Positions 54,351-64,000 of a stretch of DNA of 64,000 bases are shown here, in pieces. How positions within the stretch are numbered: position 1 is the stretch's first letter; each line of letters opens with the position of its first letter. The stretch is taken from NCBI GenBank assembly GCA_038373885.1, contig JAWZYV010013174.1, positions 682,001 to 746,000 on the forward strand, given 5' to 3'. A model generated the notes under the pieces. The model saw only the letters and a list, made by a program, of their open reading frames with translations. It searched no databases and was not told the origin of the DNA. This stretch comes from Cheiracanthium punctorium (lineage: Eukaryota; Arthropoda; Arachnida; Araneae; Cheiracanthiidae). The position numbers and the translations under genes are program-made.

Positions 54351-55169
54351 TTTATTCCAGATTTAATATTTTAAAGAAAAGTAAATTTGTCGAACTTTTC
54401 AGCTAGTCTAGTTAGCGCAGAGCATACTTCACTGATATGTGTTTATTAAAAACTTTAATTGCTAGTGTACTTAAATTTTAGTAAACATCTAAACAAAACA
54501 GTTTTAAAAGTATAGATTTTAAACATTTTTAAACATAAAAAATGAATTTGTATTTTAACAAGATAAACTTTTTCTAAGAATTCAGATTTAAAAAAATCTT
54601 TTTTTTTTATTTTGTAATGATGTTAATAATTAATAAATAATTTTCAAACCATCATATTTGAAAGAATAAATATTAATTCTAACAAAAACATCGGAAATAA
54701 TGCTTTAAAAAAAAAGACTATGGTTAATTTTATTGGTAAACTGTGTAAAGGTATATGGTTGTTTAATAGTAAGCAAATCAATGTTAAATCTATAGAAAAA
54801 AGAATGTTCTTGTGGCAGAATTTGGTCGTTCCAGCGATACTCAATTTCTGAATTTTTCTATATTCTAAATTTAAATTTCACTGTAGTGAAAGTAATCATT
54901 TACTCATTAATAAGCTTGTACATTTATAAAAAATTTATTTTTCTAAGGAACGGAAAAATTTTTTCAGCTTTAAAAATCAAATAAAAGATCTCGTAACGAA
55001 ATACCAAAGTACTGAAAACCTTACATCGACATAAAAAAAAAGTTCCTGGTAAAAAATAGCAAATAAAATTTCTCTCTTCAACCCTAATGGAAATAATTAC
55101 GAAATGAAATCCTGTAGAAAGACCAAAAGGTAGTGGACATTAAGGGTCCTACTCAAGCCCTAAAGAAAA
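54351..55169. other. AT-rich stretch, no gene seen
   Basis: No structure recognised. Confidence 0.5.
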
Positions 55170-55510
55170 GAACCGGGAGGGGGGAGAAGGTGAGTTCGGT
55201 CAGTTCCCACAGGAGGATGCAAGTGCTGATAGAAAAGATCTGAAAGGTTCGTTGAGGGTAGGGGGGAGCTAAAAAAGAAGGGGGGGGAGGCAAAGAAGTA
55301 GAAGCAAAGTGTTCTCTTGACATCAACAGCTCGGCAGGAATCACAGTCTGAGAATCGATCCGTCCACATGTTCTCCCCCCCCTCCCCCCCCTTCCTTTAC
55401 TTCTGCCCACAAGATACTGCCTTCAGAAGAGGTTGCAGCTGTATCATAGACTAAAGTGGAGGAGGGGGGGGTGCAACGTTTGGTGGTAGGGAGGGGGAGG
55501 AAGCATTTTC
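55170..55510. repeat. G-rich / C-rich strand-asymmetric tracts
   Basis: G-runs on the plus strand (GGGAGGGGGGAGAAGG at about 55177; GGGTAGGGGGGAG at 55257; GAAGGGGGGGGAGG at 55279), then C-runs (CCCCCCCTCCCCCCCCTTCC at about 55375), then G-runs again (GGAGGAGGGGGGGG at 55459; GGGAGGGGGAGG at 55488). Several groups could fold as G-quadruplexes. Open frames here are compositional. Confidence 0.8.
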
Positions 55511-56155
55511 TAGAGTTCTGGTGGTTTGCCAAATCCACGTACTTATTACGCGATGACCCTGAACATTCGAAGGCACCGTCGGGTAAGAGACGGATGTGTC
55601 TTGCTTTAGAAAGTGGAAATTTCGGCTTCGGCGGAATAACAAGAAGGCTGCGGCGGATAATGATTATTCGGAGAGGAGAGAGGTTGAAAAGTCTGTTTGC
55701 CGATTGTCAATAGTCTGATAGTATTTTAAAAATGACCGTAGGGTAAGAAATTGGACTCTTGTATTGTCAAATAGGGTTTTCTTGTTGATTACTTGGGCTG
55801 GATGCATTAAAGTGTTACGAAGAAAGGCAATATTACTAGAAAGAAGGACTTTAAGATCCAGACACTTATTAAGATTTTATATAAGCTATATTGTGTGAAT
55901 TTTTCAAACATCAAAAAAACCGAAAATCATAACAGAATGTTTGAAATTGACTTTTAAATAATATTGTGATTGAAAACATTAATATAAACAAAGAAACTAA
56001 AAAGAGAAAAAAAAAACACACATAAGAGACAGAATACAATTTTTTGAAAACTGTCTGTCTGCCTAAGATAGCGGGCAGTTGCTTTCAACTCAAGGTGTTT
56101 ATTCATATGAATATATTTCTAAAAATGTAGCGGAGAGTACTTATAAAAGGAAATA

Positions 56156-56175
56156 AAGAGAGAGAGAGAGAGAGC
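56156..56175. repeat. (AG)n microsatellite, short
   Basis: AGAGAGAGAGAGAGAGAGAG run ahead of a GC-richer piece. Confidence 0.9.
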
Positions 56176-56543
56176 AGAGATGAGACAGGCTCAGCCGAAG
56201 CCCGAAAGCCCGAATCGAGCTCGGGCTCTGTCATTCACGATTGTGTTCTGGCAAGTGAAAAATTTCTCTTTTATTGAACATACTCCTTGTAAACAGATTT
56301 TAAAAAGCGATTCATGGGATAAATAAACTAATTATTATTATTTGATAAACTTGAATATAAAAAATCGTAAAGTGCATTAAGAGTTTGCTGTTATACTTCG
56401 TTAATTTGCACAAGCAGCAAAATTTATGATATTCTATCAATGAAGTCATTGACTCTTATTTATCTATTAGCTGAAATTTAGGGCTCGGGATCGGGTTCCG
56501 ACTGAAATAAAATCATTTGGGGTCGAGCTCGCTCGAATTTAAA

Positions 56544-56552
56544 GGAGAGAGA

Positions 56553-56597
<45 letters not shown>

Positions 56598-56617
56598 AGA
56601 GAGAGAGAGAGAAAGAG

Positions 56618-56660
<43 letters not shown>
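56544..56660. repeat. (GA)n microsatellite, long
   Basis: About 115 bp of GA dinucleotides with a few G-run interruptions. Typical slippage-prone simple repeat. Confidence 0.97.
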
Positions 56661-56663
<3 letters not shown>

Positions 56664-57019
56664 AAAAAATCAGTTTTATGGGCCGCAAAGTGACATCTAG
56701 ATTAAAAAGTATTAATAGGGCAAAAATTATCCCGACAACACATGTCTGAAGATTTCATGGGCTAGACACTTTTTGGAAAAATCAAAACACCATGAAGAAA
56801 GAATATAATGTTTTTTTAAAAAATGAAAATAAACCTGCTATACTGCAAGTATATAATTAAAGAAGTTATTACGAAGCGGTATCGCTTAACAAAACAATGA
56901 ACCATATTGATACATACATTGACTATTACAATCAGTAATTGTGCAATGCCTTCTGACGGCAATGCATGCATCTTTAAGTATCCGCAATGAGTGACAGAAA
57001 TACTTAATGGAATCTCACC

Positions 57020-57440
57020 GCCATTCCGTTAGAATTATGAAATACTTATTCTTTTGCTTTGAAACAGCGACATTGCTAGGTGACCGAATCTATTATCCAG
57101 GCATGCCTCAAACATGTTCAATGTTGGAAGATCTGAGGACCTAGCTATAGTAGAACATAAAGTTGTGAGCTGTATGGTGGAGGGTATTGGCAAAAATGGT
57201 GCTGGGTTTGTTGGAAAAAAAGTGTCAGGAGGACGTAATATTGAAACTAAGACATAACACCACAGGATGCCATCTGGATATCGTTGAAAAAGTGTTGATT
57301 GTGAGAAAAAGGTTTTGAGAAGTGACTTGTAACTGTAGAGTAGAAGATAGTACACCACGCCAGCATTTCATAGATTGGATGTATCGTAAAACAAAGCCTG
57401 GATGAAGACACTCTTTCGAGTGCCTTTCCACGTGAATCTG
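57020..57440 (-). pseudogene. Tc1-like transposase remnant
   Basis: Minus strand: DDQQIHVERHSKECLHPG (cf. the GER..ECI region), W-RGVLSS, then FANTLHHTAHNFMFYYS (cf. FQQDNARPHTAR) and SSNIEHV, stop, GMPG...IRSPSNVA (cf. SPDLNPIEHVWDMLGRRIRS). The order of the second Asp block and the NPIEHVW block is kept, but nearly every motif is damaged. Confidence 0.65.
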
Positions 57441-60259
57441 TTGATCATCGGCTTTTATACAGAAGATTTTTGTCTCTATAGACTGTTAGGCCGAAAATCA
57501 GCTTGCCACCATGACACAAGAAGGTAAAATCAGTAATCAGCCTCTGACCATGATACAAGAATACAACATCACTCTAACTACTAACAGTTAATGGTAAAGC
57601 ATCGTACGGCACGACATGACCAACCTAGTGTCTTTATGTTAGACCGTGGTGGTAACATGTGATTTAAGAGTGTAATCACAACGGTGAACGTCTGACTATT
57701 AAGTGACTCCTTTAGAACGCCACAGCGCAGTCACAGTCACCAATGTGGCTATCTGGTGACTTTGATCACGCTTTGGCTTCACAAGAGTTACAAGGACAAA
57801 CGTCGGAGATAATATGTAAATTTCTCATGCTGCCATCAGAAACCACTTCTCTGAGCATCAGCAATTTACAATTCTGACTTCAAGGTTGGAACACCAGGTC
57901 AAGAAGCCATCATCTAATGCACCAATCAATACGGTACATACTACACAAAAGCTTGAAAATCGAGGTGAATGGTAAAATAAGTTTTAATGGTATACCCTAA
58001 GAATGTAAAGAAAATAAATTAAGATAGAAATGAAAATTTTTGGAAATCCGACTTTCTTTTCTTTCAAAAACTATTTTCTACAGGCTTTAAAAAAAGTAAC
58101 TAAATGCGTCTGAAGAGATTTGAAATAGGGACAAACGTGTCCCAATTTTAAATCTTTCGGAGCGAATTTAGTTCTTTTTTCAAGAGTGTAGGAGTCAGAG
58201 GAATTTCATAAACTAAATTATTTTATAAACAAACTTATTTATTAAAAAGGTAATATTTTCTTGAACATTTTTTCTGCTGTTAAGAAACTTCTTCGAAGTT
58301 TTACTCAGATATAGGACATTTTTTTAAATTTATAAATTTCAATTGTTTATTTTCTTCCAAAATAATTCTAAAAAACCTTTAAATTTTCCTTAAATGAGGT
58401 TTCATCATATTTTTTCGTTGTTATTATCAAAATTACTGGTTAATTTGTGTAAAAATCATCAGATTTGAAAGTCACAAAAAACGACCACAGGACGTCACTT
58501 CAGAATTGCAAGAATCAGCAGTCTCATTTTGATTTCGTAGCGATGTCATTTTGTGACTGATCACAAATAAAAAGTCTCCGCGACCCCATAGCATAGTCAG
58601 GTCACCTATCGGTCGAAATTTGATTAGTTTTTGACATTCCTATTACTAAATGATGCTTTGTGACCTCATAATGAAAACTTTTGTGAACATTTGTGCTATT
58701 AGGGCTCTAATGCTATATGGTAGCAGCAATATATATGCGTATATATAAAAACTCGGCTGTTTGAGGCTCGTCAGGAGGAGACCCCCCATAATTTTTTAGT
58801 TTCATTATTGCCATATTAAAACGATATTAATTAACTATGTCATTTTATCTCTCATATTTCGTGTATTTCGCGTGGTAACCCTATGTTGATATTTTTATGA
58901 TCGTAGCCTATTTATAGAAAAATACATGTGATGCATATTCTACAGCTTACGAAATATTGTAACAATAGATTAAAGATGTTGTGAACTAATAGTATTTAAA
59001 TATATGTAAAATTATGTCGCTTTTTTGGGACACATTTTTCGGACAATTTTCAATAAAGGGGGTTATGTGTGTGTGTGCTGAAGAAACTACACTAATCACA
59101 TATTAAAAACATTGGTAAGCATACTCTTAATTACTGCTCGTACTTAGTACATCATTTTGCCGAAAAATTCCAATGGACTAAAAATCAAATTTGTAATTCT
59201 AAAATATTCGCTAAAGTAAAATTAAACTGTTTCTTAATATGCATTACTTTTCTTTTTAGTAAAAATGTTTTATTGATGAATCTGAATACTTTCGCAGAGG
59301 TGAAGTTTGTTGTAAAGACATTTTACTATAGTAAAAATAAGAAAAACTGGAAATTTTAAGCTTTAGAAATTGTTTCTAAATATATTTTTTTATTTAATAA
59401 GTAACTAATTTTTAAATTTCATTGAATACAGTGTTATTTAGTATTAGAGAAGGGAAAAAATCTCAATTTAACATTCTGAGTATTATTAAATGTTCTTAAA
59501 TACTTGTTTTTAGTTTGAAACCTTGTTATTTACAATTTACTCAATAACATTTATCCAATTGCATTAAAAAGCACAAAATTGAATTCATACATTGAAAATT
59601 AAATTCCCATTATTTATAAATGTGAAAAAAGAAACCAAGATAAAGAAAATATGTGCAAAATTTCTTATTTCTTATAAAAAAACAGTTTTTGATTCAGAGT
59701 TTGCGTGCTTAGTTCAAAGACTTTGATATGTCATTCATCATACGTAGATGTTTCAGGAAATAAACCAGGAACTGCAAGAATTCATGGTATTTCTATTGCT
59801 TAGTAATGGATGCAATAATCATAAAATATTAAACTAAAACAAAACATGCAATAAATGTAGTTTTTATAGAATAATGAATATTTTGCATCGATATTTGTTA
59901 AATTAAAAAGTAAAAAATAATAAACTTTTGTTTTACTGTTTAAGGTTCGTTTAGTGCATAAATGCATTACTGTCGATTATAATATTACTTTAAAAAGACA
60001 AAGAATTACATTTTAAATTAAAGTTGAAATTAAAAAGCCAAAATAAATCAAACATGATAATATTTGTCATTATTTTCAATATTTATGAATTTCTAAATAA
60101 TACTTTTCGAAAATGTTATTGAAAAAATGATTGAAAGTTTCTGCATTGTGTGTATGATGAATATTATTTCTTATATTTAAGTACAGAGATACCTGACAGG
60201 GCTTTTATATATAGTCAAATAAACAATTGTATATAATTTTTATATGTAATTTGTTAGAT
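57441..60259. other. AT-rich stretch, no gene seen
   Basis: About 2.8 kb without recognised coding, RNA or TE structure. Very AT-rich between 58200 and 60250. Confidence 0.55.
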
Positions 60260-60260
60260 T

Positions 60261-60510
60261 TTAGTTTGGTTTACCAGTATGAAACATTACCTTTTTATCA
60301 TGAACATCATCAAAAATATCATGTCTATCGCGATATAAGACATTCCTATGAAATAATAAAATTGATTCTTTCTCGGCATTTGATTTCATAAGATCAACAA
60401 TAACTGTATTCTGTAACTGTAGAAAAGGAACCGGTTTTTGGGAATTATTAATTTTTATACCCTTTTCCGAGAGCAAAATGTCCGCAATGCAGTAGAGAAA
60501 TATCCCAGAT
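60261..60510 (-). CDS. unidentified protein-like ORF, possible exon or remnant
   Basis: The minus-strand frame is open from about 60510 to a stop at 60261: GIFLYCIADILLSEKGIK, QKPVPFLQLQNTVIVDLM, KESILLFHRNVLYRDRHDIF, then DDVHDKKVMFHTGK. It has mixed charged and hydrophobic residues and reads more like protein than the surrounding frames. There is no ATG at its start, so it would have to be an internal exon or a fragment of a mobile element. I do not recognise the family. It lies in otherwise AT-rich DNA, next to a CpG-containing stretch. Confidence 0.3.
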
Positions 60511-60559
60511 CAGAGATGTGCAACATGAAAAATGGACTAAGAATATCATTTTTCCCAAC

Positions 60560-60900
60560 TCCTATAACGTGACGGTCACTTTTGCTATCTAATCATGGTT
60601 CGCTGCTATGGTCAGCAGTTGATGACTTGACTATTTTAGTCGCTAAGGGGAGACCAACACTCTTTCTCACTCTCTGACTTCTGAGAAAAGGACGAACGAA
60701 ACTGCAACCTTGTCTAACTCGAGAGGCGAATCCGAACATGCAGTAAGTTGTATTAATCCGTCACCTCCGATAAACAAGGCCCGCGCAGTGAATACCAGAA
60801 GTGGCAAGATGGCGGATTCCGTAGTCCCCAGCTCCTTTGCTTTATTCACATGTGACGTGCTCGTGAATAAACTCTCTCTAATGTTGTCTTGTTAGTTATG
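60560..60900 (+). promoter_or_regulatory. possible promoter / 5' exon region
   Basis: Less AT-rich than its surroundings and has CpGs (AACTCGAGAGGCG; GGCCCGCGCAG). It includes CAAGATGGCGGATTCCG, an AAGATGGCGG-type start context also known as a YY1-like element of housekeeping promoters. The ATG opens only 28 codons (MADSVVPSSFALFTCDVLV...) before TAG. Possible splice signals TTTCTACAG (60910-60918) and GTAAGT (60926) follow. Suggestive only. Confidence 0.25.
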
Positions 60901-61064
60901 AGCTAATTTCTACAGGGAGAATGTAAGTGGGGGTGATGACTCATGTATAATTTTAAAGATCTTTTCATTACCAATATTTTGATACCAAGTTTATTGTGAA
61001 AGGATGCAAATTAAGTAAACTATGAATCTTCAAAATTCTGTTCAAGTGCGCATCAAAATTTTAA

Positions 61065-62235
61065 ATCGTTTTTGTTGTTGTTGTTGTCGTTTTTTATCCT
61101 CAGATCCCGGAGCCAGACAAGATGCAATAAATTGTTGAGCCTTAGAAAATCGATAACAAATAGGGGGAGAAGCATATAGGTCCTCTGGTAAGAACCGAGC
61201 AGTCCAGGAGATGATCGGCAGAGGCCTGCTGAGTTTTACATTTGGAGCGGACTGCAAAAGTTTTCCTGCCCTCAAAGTACGAGAGGCTCTTCGTGTGTCC
61301 ACTAGCCAACAGGGAAACTGCCGTTTGGAACACTCTGTCACAGTTGTGAACAAGTGAAGAGCCCGGTTCCTTGGCCGCATACAAGTGGTGGGAGGAAGGA
61401 ATCTTCAAAAATGACATTTCCTTTAGACTGAAGCTCTGAGTAGCTAAGGTCTGAAGAAGAAGGTGTTGAGTGACTACAGCCCTCCTTGGCTAGGTGATCC
61501 GCTTCCTCATTATCATAAATGTCAACGTGGGGTGGAATCCACTGAAAATGGACATCGTGGACCTTGGAGATAACTTGAAGAAGGATGGAGATGCTTGATT
61601 TGTCTCCAATTTTAGTCCAAATGAGAAGGTGCTGAAGGGATCTGCGACTGTCTGAAAGAATCCAGAGGTCACTGAAGTCACGCTCATTGATTATAGCTTC
61701 GAGACCCTCTTCAATTACAATTAATTCGCTTCTAAAGACAAGTGAATTCAGGGTTACGGAGACAGATGGACAATTTTTGCCCTAGTTTCTCAATATAGAC
61801 AACACTACCAGCATGTTCATCCAGTCTACTACCATCTGTATAAATGTTTATGGCGTCATGGGATATCTCACTAATAACTTCCAAAGCAAGCTGCCTAAGA
61901 TGAGCTGGAAAAAATTCTTTTTTGTGACCTAAGCAGAAAAGCCGAAGTGGAAATGGACTCTGGAGAGTCCATTTGGGGTACTCAGACAACATTTTAAGGA
62001 GTGGGGTTTGATGTCAACAAAAGGCAAATACAGAAGTTCAGCATTACTAAATGGGCTGTTTTTTTCAGTCGCTGGTTATTGCGCCAGTTGCTAAGGTATA
62101 GAGAGGTTTTATTATGCTGGCCATAGCTGGAAAGTTTGTTGCTGGAAAGTATTTGGAAAGGTTATCCTTTCTTCTAATATGGAGAGGTGGAAGGTCAGCC
62201 TCATAGAGGACAATTTCTTTGGGACAACTACGTCT
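61065..62235 (-). pseudogene. non-LTR retrotransposon 3' part with RNase H domain
   Basis: Minus strand, starting with KEIVLYEADLPPLHIRR and IKPLYTLATGAI (end of the reverse transcriptase region), then the RNase H domain: INIYTDGSRLDEHAG (first catalytic Asp), a frameshift, FRSELIVIEEGLEAI (Glu), LWILSDSRRSLQHL (Asp), and PPHVDIYDNEEADHLAKEG (final block). After another frameshift near 61415: GHTKSLSYFEGRKTF and CKTQQASADHLLDC, a Cys/His motif common at the end of such ORF2 proteins. An RNase H after the RT marks the I/R1/Jockey side of LINEs. The plus-strand (TTG)n at about 61071-61088 may be its 3' tail. It is 5'-truncated near 62235 and dead. Confidence 0.88.
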
Positions 62236-63639
62236 TTGTTGTTAATCGTTATTTCCATTATTGTTAAGTGTATTATGACAATAATCGCCACGTTACGTGA
62301 ATTTCAATGGCATAATTACAATATTTAATGAAATTATGAGTTAAAACTTGATATGATTGGTTGCCATGATGTATAAATATTGCTTGTCTGTACTTAAATA
62401 GTATGTAATTCTTGCTTTTAACATTGCTCATGTGTTATTGATTTATAATAATGAATCAAATATAGGTTTTTAACATGGTATTTCCAATGGTAATATCTTT
62501 TATTTCTAAAATGGAAGAGGCAAACAGCACATTATAAAATGTTTTTAATTACTACTAACAATGCACTTAAATGAGCTTTTTATGGTTATATTAACTTATT
62601 CGATTATATTACATGGTTCAAGAAATATACAGCACTTAAATATATGGAATTTGTTGCCAAATGCCAATAATTCTCAAATATAGCACTTCTGTTGTTCTAA
62701 TAATTTCTCGGCTCATGAGAATAGCAACCTATATATAATTGCATATGCCTGGGATTTATCTTGGCGAAAAATCGCTCGTCTCAGATACCTAGTTTTAAAT
62801 ATATTTTTACTAGTTTAGAAAAAATCTTGAAATGAGAGTTGTATTTATGCCCAAAGGGGTTTTTTTTCCGTACGCAAATACAGTAGAAATGTTCCCTTTG
62901 ACTATTTATTTTTTAATTGAATACTACTTTAAAGTGTTTAATATGAAAACATCTTTCCCTCTAGCAAAAAAGGTGAAATTCTGTTAATCAAATATTGATT
63001 TTTATGAACTAAGTATGTTCTATAAAAAGTAATACTTTTAATAGTTTAAACCACAAACTTAATATGCTTTAGAGGATTTTTCGAATATATAATAATTCAG
63101 TTTAATATAAATCTGATCCCCCCCCCCTACTACATCAGAAAGTTACTATTAAGTTAAATAAATCCCCATGAAAGGATGTTGAATTTGATGCAATAAATTT
63201 ATGAAATGTGTGGATATTTTTTTCTAATTAAAGCGGTAAGTTCTTATGAAGAATTTTTCTATTTTGATGGAGGCAGTTTCATTTGAATGGATATTTTATT
63301 TACTGCTAAAAAAGAAAAGGTTGAGCACTATTTCGCTCAAAACCCATTCAAATGAACGCAGAGCACTGGACTTTGGAGTCAACCATTTTGAATTAGTGTG
63401 GACGCCTTCATTATCGGAGGTGACCGTTAATCACCCTATAAATTGGGCGGTACATTTATCGCGCTGCCATGATTATTCTGTTTGTAATTCTAAACTTAGT
63501 CCAGTGGAAGACACTAACGCCAGAAGTAATTCATTAAAGCAATTGTGTATGTAAAACACTGAAAAAACCAGCTACGAAGCATGTAAATTAAATAATGGCA
63601 ACATAGGTACAGGTCAATTTTTAATGAACTTACAAGTAT
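62236..63639. other. AT-rich stretch, no gene seen
   Basis: A 102-codon plus-strand frame at 63246-63554 shows no known motif. C homopolymer at 63118-63126. Confidence 0.5.
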
Positions 63640-64000
63640 AATTGCATTACACCCCTTCTATGTAATCACCAGCAAAGTTTGTAACCTTTTGCCAAATGTT
63701 GGGAAGGCGTTGGAGACCGATGGCAAGGTGTTAATTAATGATGTCAGCGACTAGGGATGGACGCGAGACGAAAAATAAGCGTCTCGCGTCTCGCAAAATA
63801 GCCTAAAAGCTTGTCTCGTCTCGCAAAAATCCCTATATCGTAATGTTAAAAATGTGTGTCTCGTCTCGCAAAAAAGCTGTAAATCTCTGTCTCGTCTCGC
63901 AAAAAAGTCGTCTCGCGTCCATCCCTATCAGCGACGGAGCGTCCTACAGGGCAGAGTATACAAATGCTACGTCATGAAATCGGCGGCCTCGGACGGGTTC
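63640..64000 (-). pseudogene. mariner-type transposase C-terminal fragment, split by a MITE
   Basis: Minus strand: LAIGLQRLPNIWQKVTNFAG followed by DYIEGV near 63650-63735, the style of mariner C-termini (...LP.vWQKvi...GDYIEG). The part left of the MITE joins the part right of it when the insert and one TSD are removed. The right part (63936-64000) is too short to identify and runs off the window. Confidence 0.6.
63752..63927. mobile_element. hAT-type MITE, 176 bp
   Basis: Perfect 19-bp TIRs TAGGGATGGACGCGAGACG and a perfect 8-bp TSD TCAGCGAC (63744-63751, 63928-63935). The interior repeats GTCTCGTCTCGCAAAAA three times. 8-bp TSD and TAGGG ends fit hAT. Confidence 0.93.

Larger units (their letters stand above)
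55714..57019. other. stretch with GA arrays, no gene seen
   Basis: Apart from the GA repeats there are palindromic GC-richer pieces (AGCCCGAATCGAGCTCGGGC near 56205; GGGTCGAGCTCGCTCGAATT near 56520). These may be ends of an unknown repeat. No coding signal. Confidence 0.45.

Noticed and set aside
60810..60894. 28-residue MADSVV... protein
   Set aside because: Too short to accept alone; retained only as part of a possible promoter region.
60918..60926. 7-nt microexon between TTTCTACAG and GTAAGT
   Set aside because: Single splice-like motifs occur by chance; no flanking exons were found.

Overview
The window is animal nuclear DNA, most likely from an arthropod and probably an arachnid such as a spider. 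It is strongly AT-rich, has no operons or ribosome-binding sites, and carries microsatellites ((TA)n, (CA)n, (GA)n). I found no intact host gene. Everything recognisable is a mobile element in decay: Tc1/mariner transposases, a pogo-like transposase, a P-element-type THAP exon, a non-LTR retrotransposon RNase H, tRNA-derived SINEs, and many small elements with terminal inverted repeats (TIRs) and target-site duplications (TSDs). The arachnid guess rests on resemblance of several transposases (notably one with VTLDG...WVYLSD...SPDASP) to families I associate with spiders; that is recall, not a search.

Layout. 0-5.5 kb: AT-rich, with diverged repeat pairs. 5.5-11.5 kb: an unassigned repeat family with a 173-bp tandem array, a foldback holding a hAT-type MITE, and a complete P-type element (7924-10265). 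12-17.4 kb: hairpins, small tandem arrays, a mariner remnant, a MITE and a pogo-like transposase C-terminus. 20.2-26.1 kb: a Transib-type element, a SINE with poly-A and TSD, then a full-length mariner split by a 1.86-kb CACTG element. 26-33 kb: MITEs, an unoccupied paralogue of the P-element target site, a SINE and a roughly 143-bp tandem array. 33.7-38.7 kb: two inverted copies of an AAGCTT-rich element, one inside a Tc1 element that itself sits inside an older Tc1. 40-42.9 kb: an 80-bp direct repeat and a Tc1 transposase split by a CpG-rich Harbinger-type MITE. 44.7-47.1 kb: four related mariner elements head to tail. 47.17-47.85 kb: a foldback with very similar arms. 48.6-57.5 kb: duplications, GC-rich minisatellite, SINE pieces, G-rich tracts, GA arrays and a Tc1 remnant. 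60.2-62.3 kb: an unidentified ORF, a CpG-containing promoter-like stretch and a LINE 3' end. 63.6-64 kb: a mariner fragment split by a hAT-type MITE with a perfect 8-bp TSD.

No set of genes works together here. The useful information is insertion history. In several places the TSD, the broken reading frame or a paralogous empty site fixes element boundaries to the base. The best leads for something undescribed are the AAGCTT-rich element with a 2-bp non-TA TSD and an internal tRNA-like module (33.7 and 36.1 kb), the Transib-type element at 20.3 kb and the THAP/P-type element at 7.9 kb.
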